Source: Aphidius gifuensis (taxonomy: Eukaryota; Arthropoda; Insecta; Hymenoptera; Braconidae). From it: DNA of 64,000 nt. A program made the translations under genes and the position numbers. The stretch lies in NCBI RefSeq assembly GCF_014905175.1, contig NC_057789.1, positions 5,580,001 to 5,644,000 of the forward strand, given 5' to 3'. Each line of letters starts with the position of its first letter. Position 1 is the stretch's first letter. The notes beneath the pieces were generated by a model that saw nothing but the letters and a program-made list of their open reading frames with translations, did not search any database and had not been told where the DNA came from. Shown piece by piece: positions 50,637 to 61,660 of the stretch.

Positions 50637-50656
50637 AAATAAATAATAATTTTTAG

Positions 50657-50809
50657 ATGCTTGGTGCTGATACGACGTATCTTGTTATTTTAATCCAATT
50701 TCAAAAAGCTGATGATACCAAAGACACAAGTAATATGCTAAAAATTGCAACTTTGTTATTGAAAAATGTCTCGTCACTTCACAATTCAACTGCACTTAAA
50801 AGTTTTTAA
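50657..50809 (+). pseudogene. Isolated copy of the gustatory receptor's last exon
   Basis: 153 nt, exactly the length of exon 5 of the receptor at 45867-47531, preceded by the same TTTTTAG acceptor and ending at the equivalent stop. The frame is open and keeps TYLVILIQF, with a few changes (MLGAD for MAGAV, KSF for RTF at the end). No upstream receptor exon is present between 47.5 and 50.6 kb, so it is an orphan exon unless it is spliced to the upstream gene as an alternative last exon. Confidence 0.8.
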
Positions 50810-52141
50810 TGCTAAAAGAAAAAGAAAAAATATATATTTATGTACATGTTTGTATTTTTAAGGATATTTTGTTTTCTTATTTAAATAAAAGGAAAAAATT
50901 ATGCGATAATAGTATTAAAATAAATAATCAACATATTGACAATATAATAACGTTTGATTTTTATTTCATTCCAGCTGGGTATAAGTTGTTGCTTGACTTT
51001 TTTTTTTAAATTAGTTTATTTTTTATTTTCAAAATCGGAATGAAACTTTATTTTGTCTGGTTTTTTTATTTTTTGTAAAATATGTTTTGCTTTTTCCAGA
51101 AATAAATGGGTTAGTTGTTCGCAAGGATATTTAAACTGAATTAATACATTATATACATGTCTCGCGATTTAATGATGACACGGCAGGCTCGATGATGCCG
51201 GGCCAATTTGATTTATTAAAAAAAATGTTTTTTTTTTTTTCTTTTTTTAAAAATATCACTAAAATAAAATTTATCAAACAATACTTTATTTAGTTTTTTT
51301 TTTGTTTATAATTAAAGATTTTTTTTCTTAATAATTAAGAAGAAAAGTACGATTTCGTTTTGTTTTTTAAATTTTTAAAATGACTACCAAATATTGATAT
51401 TTCTGATTTGTTTATGTTTATTGAACATAAAATAATACCAATACTTTTTTTTTTTTTTTTTATACTGTGACAATATATAAATACAATAAAATATTTTTAC
51501 GTAAACATAAACCGGGCAGCCAATTAATTATAATTTTTTAAAAACCATTGCATCAGTCCAATCATGAACGTGCCCGGTAACGAGACGTCTGTCACAGCCT
51601 ATCAAATCGCATTTATTTCTTGAGTCACGTGCGTAAGGCATAATTAATTTTATTAATAATTGTTTTACTTTTTTTTTTTTGTATTATTATCATAATAGTC
51701 TTCGCACGTTAATCAAGATATTTACAATCTCGTATACTGATATACCAAACACAATAAAATTCTTTCATTGACCTCTCATTAATTAATCTCAACGACATTA
51801 CAATTTTATCTCGCACCGACAATAATTTTCGTAGAAATATTATCAATAACTTTTTTTAAATAAATATTAAATTACTCTGCGTCAGCCTACTCGTTTAATT
51901 TTTCTTCATCTTTCAGTGCGCGTTCTCATAAATATATATATAATATAGCTATATTTTTTTGTTTACAAATTTGTTGTATAAATTCGAGGATCGTGGAACA
52001 ACACCGAGGGGAGCTGGGATTCGTTTCGTTAATTTTTTTAGCTTTTAAAATTATCATGTCAACGTCCATTAAATTGCCAAGTCCATTATTTAATATATAT
52101 ATTTTTTTTATTATAAATAATTAAAATTATTAATTTTTTTT
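50810..52141. other. Intergenic AT-rich stretch
   Basis: The first 300 bp duplicate the 3' flank of the gustatory receptor. The remainder has long A/T runs and a small mixed patch near 51560-51640 (CCCGGTAACGAGACG), with no gene recognised. Confidence 0.5.
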
Positions 52142-52680
52142 TTAATTGACTGCCTGGCTCGTCACCGTGGACGGTTGTGATTTTTGCTGATTTGCTTGTA
52201 ATGAAGCCTCAGCGCAGCCTTCTTTTGATACTGAAATAATTTTTAATCTTGGACATAGTAGTGATGTTAAATCTGTATTATTATTTGTTGTTGTAGTTGT
52301 TGTTGTTGTTGTTATTGTTGTTGTTAATGTTGTTGGAGTAGTTGGTGTTACGGTTGTTGATGCTAATGTTATTGTTGTTTTTTCTGTTATATCATTATCT
52401 TGATTTTTAATTATATTTCGTGCACATTGACATGGACTTGTATGATGATGCAATCGAGAAAAACATTCACTACAAACCCTGACTGGATTATAAAGTTGTT
52501 CACTTGGTAAAGGCGTTGAATTTTCAGAACAATCAGCACAAAATATTCTACCACAGCATCTGTAATTATTTTTAAATAAAAAAACATTTGTTAAACTGTT
52601 TAATTTTAATTTTTTTTAAATACTTGATAAATATTATTATACCTGCAATGATGTTTGCGTCGACCAAACCAAAATTCCAA
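52142..52680 (-). pseudogene. FYVE-domain 3' fragment, MTMR3/4-like
   Basis: The last exon (52142-52559) plus a short upstream exon piece (from 52643) encode FWFGRRKHHC|RCCGRIFCADCSE ... LPSEQLYNPVRVCSEC, the core of a FYVE zinc finger with the R(R/K)HHCR phosphoinositide-binding motif. The LPSEQLYNPV segment is closest to the C-terminal FYVE of myotubularin-related MTMR3/4. A threonine-rich tail of about 90 residues follows to the TAA at 52142. Upstream, the expected first CxxC zinc ligands are damaged: KCWN is seen in another frame and a TAA precedes the good frame. No phosphatase domain lies within the next several kb. Best read as a truncated, decayed gene end; a far-upstream exon behind a large intron is less likely. 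Confidence 0.65.
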
Positions 52681-53423
52681 CACTTGATTCTCTTATCTTT
52701 TTTTTTTATTTTAATTCTCAAAGTAGGCTTATAAAACAGTTCGTTATTTAAGTCAAATATATTATTTGAAAAAAAATATATAAATAATAGATTATTATTA
52801 AAAACATCTGTTAACATACTTGTATGAAAATCTACAATAATATTTAAATTTCAACAAAAAAATAATCTTAATTAATATTTTTTAGTTTGCTGATTGAGCA
52901 TGTGTTATTTTTCTACGACTTGGAGATGACAGATTGACAGTTAATGAATAATGACAGTACATAGTAAATAAATAATAATAAATAACAACAGAGACAAGGA
53001 CAACCGGCATCGTCGGTAGAAGAGAGAATAGATAAAATTACTGTATAAATTAAACAACAGGTGGCACTGACAGCGCTACAAATAATTTGAAATCAAATTT
53101 AACTTTTTTATTTTTATGTCTCTTCCAAAAGGCTAGAGATAAGCCTTCTCCTACTCTTCCTCAAAAACATTTGATGCCGTGGCCGGTAGCCCCTTCTCCC
53201 AAAGTAACATTCACTTTTCGTTCATATACAGTTACTAAATTACTATTACTATTAGTTACTACTTACTATTACTATTAGTTACTATTTATTATTTAAAATA
53301 AAATTCATGAAAATCGTGAGCACCATGTCACAATAAATAATTATTATCTATGACATTGCAAAAATTAAAAACATTACGTAATTTAAATCAATTTGTGGAT
53401 AAAAAAAAAAAAAAATTACTAAT
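52681..53423. other. Intergenic
   Basis: AT-rich with a mixed patch at 53050-53220 (GGTGGCACTGACAGCGC and a Pro-rich frame without splice context). Nothing recognised. (TACTATTAC)-like microsatellite near 53235-53285. Confidence 0.45.
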
Positions 53424-54394
53424 GTGTGTGTGGCAAGTTGAGAACCGATGGAAAGACGCTGAATAGAGAATTTAAAAAATTTTTTTATTCCACATTAATA
53501 TTAGCGTTTGCATACATCTGTGTAATGATAATTTTTTTTTTTTAATTTAAAATTTGCAAGTTTGGTAAAATTGCCGGCTTGTAAAATACATAGCGCGCGC
53601 GCAACTCTCCATGGCGATTGGCGAAGCTGTTTTTCCGGTGGCAGTGCATCTGAGTGCATCGTGATCCGTGCTCTTTTTTTTGTTTGAATAATATTTGTAC
53701 GTCTTTTATTTTAATATCTATTTTTTATTCAATTTTTCGTTCATATCACGAAAAAAAAAAAAAAAAAAAAAAGAATCGAGTGATGAACTTACGGATTGTA
53801 CGTGCCACGCCTTAGTGCCAAGAGTTGTGTGTGTTTCTGTGTGTAGATAAAAGAAACATGTATATATAAAAAAGAAAGTACATGTAAGTACATGTAAGTC
53901 AATGTAAGTACAGCTACTTGCATCTCTACTTGCATCTTTAAAGTGCGAAGTGACTACGAACAAGCGCTCGTATCTTTTCAATTTTCATCGCATTCATTCG
54001 CTCATGGACTCCATAAAACTAAACTTGGCTAATTAAAAAAAATTATTTACAAAAATTTTCGACGTTTAATATTATTATTAATAAAACAATTTGTGTACAA
54101 CGATGAGGTTATTTTTTGTTGATTTAAAAAAAAATAGTGATTATAAAAAACGTGTTAAAAAAAAAAATAGCATATCTATGAATCATTGGAGTTTCTATGT
54201 GGAACGAATGGAGTTGTGGGGACAAAATTTTTTCGACAGAAAAGTTCGGAGGCTAGCCGTGTTTTTCATATTAAACTCAATTTTAAACCAATTTGCGCAT
54301 TCGTAGGAATTTTTTCCGTATTTTTCCCGTGATCCTGAGAAAATTTCCTATAAGGAACCAACAAAAAAATTAAATTGTGCATGTGATGAACAGT

Positions 54395-54496
54395 ATGCCG
54401 GCCAAAGGCAAGCATCATCATTATTAAAAAACGCATCATCAACAACATCATCAGCAAACGCGACACATTAGAAGCCAAGCTGGAGTAACCATGCCT
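54395..54496 (+). pseudogene. Broken first coding exon of an unknown gene, copy A
   Basis: ATGCCGGCCAAAGGCAAGC opens MPAKGKHHHY, then a TAA, then His/Gln-rich codons (THHQQHHQQTRHIRSQAGVT) and a donor (CCT|GTAAG) at 54497. Copy B at 57119 shares MPAK, the His/Gln tract and SQAGVT, and also stops inside. The upstream flank, shared by the copies, looks like a promoter/5' UTR region with GCGCGC. The parent gene was not identified. Confidence 0.5.
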
Positions 54497-54535
54497 GTAA
54501 GTTTTTTTTTAATCATCCCACGGAGAGAAATTTCC

Positions 54536-54954
54536 AACAAAAATTGTTGTGCTAGCACAATAAAAAGGTGGCCAAACTGAATTCTCGTAGAAATTGTTAA
54601 GTTTATAATAATATTTGTTCTCTTTAACATATTTTATTATGTGTTCTACAAAAATTGTTAAACAGCACAACAATTTTTAGTGGACCTACAATTTTTATTA
54701 TATGTATTATAATTTTTGTTAATCGGAAAACAAATTTTGTTAGTGGTTGAATAATTTTTATTGAACAGCACAATAATTTTTATGGTTCAGCAATATTGAT
54801 TTTCTAACAATTATTGTAGCGCAGTGGAATAAATTTTGTTGCGCCAGCATAATAAAATTCGTTGTGCTGTGTTTAACAAAATTTATTTGCTGGTAAAACA
54901 GTTTTTGTTAAATTCTCATTTGACCACCTTTTTGTTGTGCAACAATTTTTATTA
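54536..54954. mobile_element. MITE with 45-bp terminal inverted repeats
   Basis: Left end AACAAAAATTGTTGTG...AAAAAGGTGGCCAAACTGA is inverted at the right end (TTTGACCACCTTTTTGTTGTGCAACAATTTTTATT). The interior consists of many imperfect AACAAAAATTGTT units on both strands. No coding capacity. Absent from the equivalent place in copy B, so it inserted after the duplication or was lost there. Confidence 0.7.
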
Positions 54955-54960
54955 AGTGCG

Positions 54961-55158
54961 TTCTTTCGTCAATTTTTTGTTGATGCACCACATGACCGCG
55001 TATTTGCGCAAAAGCTGAAATAGCACGTAAGTTTTTAATTGTTTCTAAGTGTGGGTAACGCGCACATACGTACTTTAAAAATTTTACTTGATTCCTTAAC
55101 TTCTGCTCAAATGCGGGGTCATGATGCGCCAACAAAAAATTGACGAAATAATGCATCT
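54961..55158. repeat. Foldback element, 35-bp arms
   Basis: Arm TTTCGTCAATTTTTTGTTGA at 54964 pairs with the complement at 55117-55148 (CCAACAAAAAATTGACGAAA); the loop is about 120 bp. The minus strand is open for 83 codons across it, with a coding-like residue mix (LRNQVKFLKYVCARYPHLET), but no family match or splice context was found. Confidence 0.6.
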
Positions 55159-55527
55159 ATTATCATTAAGACACGCATACTATCAAGAACCTGTCTGTAT
55201 AGTGAATATATTTTGGATAGAGGGGCACTGAAAATATTTTTTATAACCATATGGCATATGTAGATGTGCACCCTCTCGGGCCCAAACTATGTTCGACGAT
55301 GGGATTTCTTTCAACCTTAAGATGAAAAAAAATCTAACGAAAATTCTGCTAAATAATTTTACACAGATGAAATATTTCAAAGGGGCGTTTACTTCGGCTT
55401 AGCACAATAGTCACGTAGGGCTAATATCTAAATTCGGGAGTAGTAGAATTCAGGCCCGTGGCACTCCCGCGGTGAGGGATAAAATAAGGGACTTATAGTT
55501 TCACGGAACTGAATTCACCTAGGTCCC

Positions 55528-55990
55528 GTGGGCCGATGGCAAAAAAACTTGCATGGAACCGCATCAGCCAAATACCGGTTATATGGGGAATATCCGACTT
55601 CAGTGCCGTGGTAGTCCTTTAGAGCCATACCACGTTGTACTTACTCCCTACCGTTCTAATAGACACCCGCCCACAGGTAAGCCAGGTAAAAAACACGAAT
55701 TATAAACTACATTAAAAATAGTAAGCGAGCTAGATTATTTTTTTTTACTGTATTTTAAATATAAAAAAAAAATCCATACCAAAAAAAAAAAAGTAGTCAA
55801 AGGGGTTAAATAAATTAAAAATTAAATTAAATTGTAGAGTAATGTGGGGGGCTGAGCGTCACTCTGTAATCCCTACCCATACCGCATTACTCTACAATTG
55901 GGTGCAACGTTTTATGGGTCTAGAGGACTACCAAATAACAGGTATTTGGCAGATGCGGTTCTGTGCAAGTTTTTGTTCATCAGCCCACCG
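55528..55990. mobile_element. Imperfect foldback element with nested hairpin
   Basis: The left arm (about 55528-55624, including AAAACTTGCATGGAACCGCA and GGTAGTCCTTTAGA) is the reverse complement of 55915-55988 (TCTAGAGGACTACC ... TGCGGTTCTGTGCAAGTTTT), with about 25 extra bases in the left arm. A second hairpin sits inside: TTGTAGAGTAATG (about 55835) against CATTACTCTACAA (about 55900). The block is GC-richer than its surroundings, which suggests a foreign or transposon origin. Confidence 0.65.
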
Positions 55991-56342
55991 TCTATTAGTT
56001 TTTTTTCGTAAAAAGCTAGATTTTTTGCTTAGCCGCTAGATATTTTACCTAGCCTTAATTATAGCCAAACAATCAATATCTACGTCCATTTGAAATAAGG
56101 TATTTATATTTTTTAGTTCGTCGACATTTTGTCTTTCTCCTTTCAACCTCGGTGGTTTTTTTTTTTTTTTTTATTCCCCACTTGATTATTGATTTGACTA
56201 TTGGCTAGGTATTTTCTTACCAAGTCTATTGATAGATTTATTTTATTTTTAGGTATATAAAACATTAATCATTATCTATGTCAAGAGTTGTTATCATAAT
56301 ACATGACGATAACTTTTTTTTAACTCAAATTTTAAATTAAAC

Positions 56343-58215
56343 TACTTGTGTGACAAATTGAGAACCGATGGAAAGTAGTTGAATGGAGAATTTAAAAAAT
56401 TTTTTTATTCCACATTAATATTAGTGTTTGTGTAATGATCTGTGTAATGATAATTTTTTTTTTATTCAAAATTCGCAAGGTTGGTAAAATTGCCGGCTTG
56501 TAAAATAGCGCGCGCGCGACTCCCCACTGCGATTGACGACGCGGTTTTTCTATTTCTTTTCTATTTCTATTCCTTTTCTATTTATTTTCCTTGTCTATTT
56601 CTATTCCTTTTCTATTTCTATTTCTTTTCTATGTTAAAACTTATAACAAAAAAATATAATAAAAATTTATTATATTTCAGTGGAGAATGGGGATGAATTA
56701 ACGGATGTTACGTGCCGCGCCTCTTGGCCTAGCAACACCAGTGCTAAAAGTTGTGTGTATTTATGTGTGTAGATAATACATGTATACATAAAAAAAGTAC
56801 ATGTAGAGTGAGTGCCGAGTGGTGTTTGAACTGTAAACTGTCTTTTCAAATTTCATCGTCGTCGCTCATCGACTCCCATAAAACATAACTTGGCTATGGC
56901 TAGTTAAAAAAATATATTAAATTATTTAAAAAAATTTCTAAGGCTTAATATTATTATTAATAAAACGGGTTGTGTAAAACAACGATAAGGATAGTTTTTT
57001 TTTTATTTAAAATAAATAGTGATTATAAAAAACGTCTCTATGTGGAACGATAGGAGTTGTGATGCTAAAATTTTTTAGTTAATAAAAGTTCGGAGGCTAA
57101 ATTGTGTTTGTGAGCAGTATGCCGGCCAAATATCATGATCAACAATCGCAGCAGCATAATTAGCAAACGCAACATATTATAAGCCAAGCTGGAGTAACCG
57201 ACACACCACAATTTTATAACACCGCTGTAGCCAATCGTGCATACGTCACTCATGCCAGTAAGTTTTTTTTAAACATCATATCATTAATGAGTATATTCAT
57301 ACGTTAAAATAAATTGATGCTTGCAAATATTATTATTTATCTGACCGAGCCGATGAGGCCAGGGGCAAGACAAACTTTTTGCACACGGCATTTAATTATT
57401 AACTTGATTAGATATATTTTTTTTTAAATTTATTTATCGTTATGATTGATTTTAAAAAATGCTAAAATAATTGCAAAAGCTACCGACAACGCATGGCAAA
57501 TTTTGAAGTTAGACTGTGTTAAACGCGTGGCAATAATTATCCCCCCAAGAAGACTATAAAGACCTCGTCTTCTCTAATCTTTTTATCCCCTGTAAAATTT
57601 CTAAATTGCACACTACAACCTATGTGCATCATACTTGTTAAAGATTGCAAGTTGATAATTTCTACCTGTCGCCGTAATTTAAGTATTTTTTTTTTAATAT
57701 TTTTTTTATTTGAATAAGAATAATTAATTATCTAAAGTCAAGACATTAAGATGAAAAAGAAAAATGTTTTTTTTTTCTAACGAAAATTCTGCTAAATGAT
57801 TTTACTGCACAATTGAAATATTGGGGCGTTTACTTCGGCAAAGCACAATAGTCACGTATAAGCCTAGACATTTTAAATTCTTTTTAATCTTTCCAAGTAT
57901 TACAAATATTTTTTCTTTTTTTTCTAAATTTATTTTAACATTTTTAAAAGTTATTTCCATACTAATCTCTACTAGCATTATTATATTTCTTAAGTCGTCG
58001 ACATTTTGGCTTTCTCCCCACTAATCTCGCTGGTTTTTTTTTTTTCATTCCCCACTTGATTCGTGGCTTGACTATCTGCTAGGTATTTTCTTACACAGTC
58101 TATTGATAAGTTTATATTAATTTTATATTTATAAAACATTTATCATTATTATTATCTACGTCAAGCGTAATCTTTTTTTTTTATTATTATCACAAAACAT
58201 GACGATAACGTACAG
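56343..58215 (+). repeat. Tandem segmental duplication, copy B
   Basis: Direct partner of 53424-56310, starting about 30 bp after copy A ends. It lacks the foldback elements of copy A. It carries its own 57.28-57.77 kb stretch, perhaps the retained intron of the ancestral gene after the donor at 57258. Confidence 0.8.
57119..57257 (+). pseudogene. Broken first coding exon of an unknown gene, copy B
   Basis: Reads MPAKYHDQQSQQHN, a TAG, then QTQHIISQAGVTDTPQFYN and AVANRAYVTHA before a donor (CCA|GTAAG) at 57258. Longer than copy A because that copy lacks the TDTPQFYNTAVANRAYV part. The residue mix after SQAGVT looks like genuine conserved protein. The in-frame TAG makes it non-coding unless translation starts after it. 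Confidence 0.5.
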
Positions 58216-59915
58216 GCTGTTTTTAAATTCCAACCATCATTAGTTACCAAATAATGAAGTATAAGATTGAGGGAAAAAAAAATTATTGACTTGGGTTTTT
58301 CCATCTGATAAAATACTCAGACAAAAATCGTGCCAACCTATAATGCTTGCGTATATTATATATTTGATTAGCTAAAACCATATATGTAATACTAATATGG
58401 AGTATGTAATAACATATATGAGCCACACAAACACAGTACACACGTTTTTCATTTACGTTTATCAAAAAATTTATTATTTTAAAAAATAATATTATAACAA
58501 CAATAACACCCAAACGTTATCTTGCTCGTTTTTTTCTTTTTTTTTTTTTTTTTTTTTTTTTTATTAATTAAAAACTGGGTCTTTATAAAAGACTGAATAT
58601 ATATTTAAATAACTTTTGAATATAAAAATATAAAACATTAATTTTTATTATTAATATATTAACGATATAGTTTGACATTATTTTTTTTTTCAATTAGATG
58701 AATAATTAAGAGAGTTAATTTTGTTATTTATACTCGTGTTTATTTTGGAGCATATGTTAAAAAAAATTTTCATTATTAAAATAGATTAAAAAGCTTTAAA
58801 TAGTTTTACATGTGAGTGACATTATTTAATTATTGTTAAATGAAAGTGAAATATTTTTTTTAATGATATATTTGTAGCGTAAAAAAGTGCTTAATTTTTT
58901 CACTCACTCATTGCAGTTATGTAATTTTTTGATAATTAGCAAAAAAGCACAAATATAAATTTTACAAGTATTTTATTATATTTTTTATGAACGATAAAAA
59001 AAATGTTGTAAAAGGAAAATAAAATATTCTGTTCGTATGCGAAAATATATATTAACGACTAGGAATCAATAAGCATTTAATTATAATCGATCATTTATAA
59101 ATGATTGTCAACAAGATATAAATCCTGATTAAAACTGTTCCATTCCACATAGAATTGAATCAATGTTCTATTATAGGATTTAGCATTTACGTAAAAATGG
59201 TTTTGTCTAACAAAAAAAAAAAAAATTATCGGCCGGTCATGTATCTACAGTGAGTCTCTGAGTACAAAATTTCTAAATTACATCAGTAGAGTGCGCACAT
59301 GTACTTGTTATTTTTGTGGAAATAATAATAATAATTATAAGAAATAAAAACATGTCAACATGTTGCACCGGTTGACGTTTGTCTAAATAATATAAACAAA
59401 ATCTAATTTATTAAATAACAATTTAATAAATAAAGCAAAAATAGAAAATTAAATTCTAAAAAACCAAAGAATAATCCCAGCTTAAAGTGCAAAAAAAAAA
59501 TAATAAACTTTTATACCTATTTGGTATATTATTAAATTTGTTAATAACAAAATTAAGCTTAATAAATAAAAAAGTATCAATAAATTTATATCATTGTGTA
59601 TATCACAATGAAAATCGTCAATTATTCTACATAAAATTATCAAGTAATGAACGTGCTGTATAAAAAAAATAAAAACATACTAGATATGAAATCTGGTCTA
59701 GCAAGATTACCTATTCGCTGAAACATCATTTACATTTGCAATTATAAATAATTATTATTTAATATTAACATGCAAATATGAACTTGAAGAATTAATTATT
59801 TCACCAGTTGATATACTTGAAGAACCAGGTAAATGTGATCCTGACAGTGTTACCAGATCTAGTAGACAGTTCTTCAAAAGATTTTTATCCAATAAATTAA
59901 ATTAACAACAACAAA
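58216..59915. other. Intergenic AT-rich stretch
   Basis: Very AT-rich with long poly-T (58530-58563). The only open frame of note (58283-58513, minus) is hydrophobic and lacks family features. No gene recognised. Confidence 0.5.
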
Positions 59916-61330
59916 ATGGAGAAAATGGAAGAGACTGATTATCAAGCAATAATCATATTGTACTGTCAACAATATTATTACAAAATGATGCATCCATATG
60001 CCAAAGAAGCACATAAAAAATACCAAGATTCTAATAATATTAATATTCTATTAGTTGTTTCTTATATACTAACAAATTGTCCAGAAAATGCTCTTCAACA
60101 AATATCAGGTTTCATTGATGTAGATGATAAAAAATTATCAGCATTAATAATTCAATCATTATAGCACATAGTTTAAATATCAACAAAGATAACACTTGAT
60201 AATTTAAATTGATAACAAAATACATGATGAACGTAGAAAATTAAATTTTACATCATTATCAAAAGCTGGATTGATATATTATTATTATTTAAAAAATATG
60301 AAAAAGCCAAAGAATACACTGACAAATCCTACAAAATAAATTCAAATGATTTTGATGTTTTAATAAATTCAACACTAATTGATTTACAATTATACAATGA
60401 TAAATAATTATTTATCAAAGCTAATGAATGATTATTCAAAAAAATTATTGGAACTATTAACATCAAAATTTTCATGATATAAATAATACAAATGAACAAG
60501 CAATATTAATTTTAAATGCACTCATTGTTAGATATGAAAAATTAACAATACCATTTATTGAAAAGCTGGTTAATTATTTATCATTAAAAAATTGGGAACA
60601 AGTATTAAAAATATCAAATAGAATATTATCAATTGATCCAAATAATATTGATGCATTAAAAGCTGGTTTAATAACAGCATGTAAAAGTATTCATATTCTA
60701 TTTAAAAATTTACAACGTTATGAAAATAAAAATATTGAAATATTTCATCATCAGTCATCATCATTATCATTTTTATTGGCTGATCAAGCATCAATATATC
60801 TTGAGTTGATAAAAACATATTCTGATATTAAAACATTTGATGAAGCTGATGCATTCATGAATGAGGCAATACAAATATTTTCATCAACAATTGAAGAGAG
60901 TAGAATTACAATTGGTCGTGTTGAATTATCATTAGACATGGATGAAATTCATAGATCAATAAAGTATTTATCTGATATTAAACCAAATGAACCGTACTAT
61001 CTTGAAGGACATAAAAAATTAGCTGAAATACATTTAAACATTATTAAATGCTGATCCAAATAATGAGTTAGCATCTGTTATGATGGCTGATTTGACATTT
61101 AGAAAAGTTGATTTTGAAACAGCTGCATTTTATTTTAGACAATTGCTAACCAATATATTTTACAGCATTAGCAAGGCTAATCGAAGTATCAAGAAGAACT
61201 GGTAAATATATTGATATTGTGGGCTTTTTCAGTTTTAATTTATTATTTTTAATTACAGGTAATATTAAAGCTTTAAATGAATGGTTGTTACGTGCTGAAA
61301 ATGCAACAGGAAATTCAAATCATGTTGGTA
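59916..61330 (+). pseudogene. TTC21/IFT139 pseudogene
   Basis: The ATG at 59916 opens EETDYQAIIILYCQQYYY, like the start of TTC21B/IFT139, the TPR-rich subunit of intraflagellar transport complex A, but TAG at 60162 stops it. Later frames give KYEKAKEYTDKSYKINSNDF, then LKNWEQVLKISNRILSIDP, then ASIYLELIKTYSDIKTFDEA through PNEPYYLEGHKKLAEIHLNI, and then directly LLNADPNNELASVMMADLTF. In the family these last two parts are separated by several TPRs, so an internal deletion has occurred. A surviving intron (about 61200-61259, ending TTACAG) shows it is not a retrocopy. The family protein is about 1300 residues; under one third remains here, in several frames. Confidence 0.82.
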
Positions 61331-61660
61331 GTTTTTATTATTGTTGGTGTACCATGTTATCTTCATCATATTAAAATGTCAATTGCCTGTAAAACAAAAT
61401 ACACAATCCAAATTTAAATTAACTGATTTATTAACTGATTGTTTTATATTTTTGATTTTACATCAATTAATTTTAAATGATTAATCTATTTTTTTTTGTT
61501 TTTTTTTAATTTATTCATTTTTTCATCGTTGTTTAAACAATTATTCTAGTAGTATAAAATTATATTAATTATTATAATATTTTGAATAATTCTCAACCTC
61601 ATCGAAATTGATTTTTTAATAGGTTATTTAGAAAAATGTTAATTTATCAACTGGTTAATC
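61331..61660. other. Convergent gap between IFT139 pseudogene and EF-Tu-like gene
   Basis: AT-rich sequence that should contain the 3' UTR of the minus-strand EF-Tu-like gene; no coding feature. Confidence 0.5.

Larger units (their letters stand above)
53424..56310 (+). repeat. Tandem segmental duplication, copy A
   Basis: Three ordered blocks of this segment recur in copy B: 53424-54520 with 56343-57280 (GAGAACCGATGGAAAG, ATTGCCGGCTTGTAAAATA, CAGTATGCCGGCCAAA, AAGCCAAGCTGGAGTAACC), 55330-55425 with 57775-57865 (AAAATTCTGCTAAAT, GGGGCGTTTACTTCGGC), and 56095-56310 with 57985-58215 (GTCGACATTTTG, GCTAGGTATTTTCTTAC). Copy A additionally holds foldback elements at 54.54-55.16 and 55.44-56.0 kb. 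Divergence is moderate, with many indels. Confidence 0.8.
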
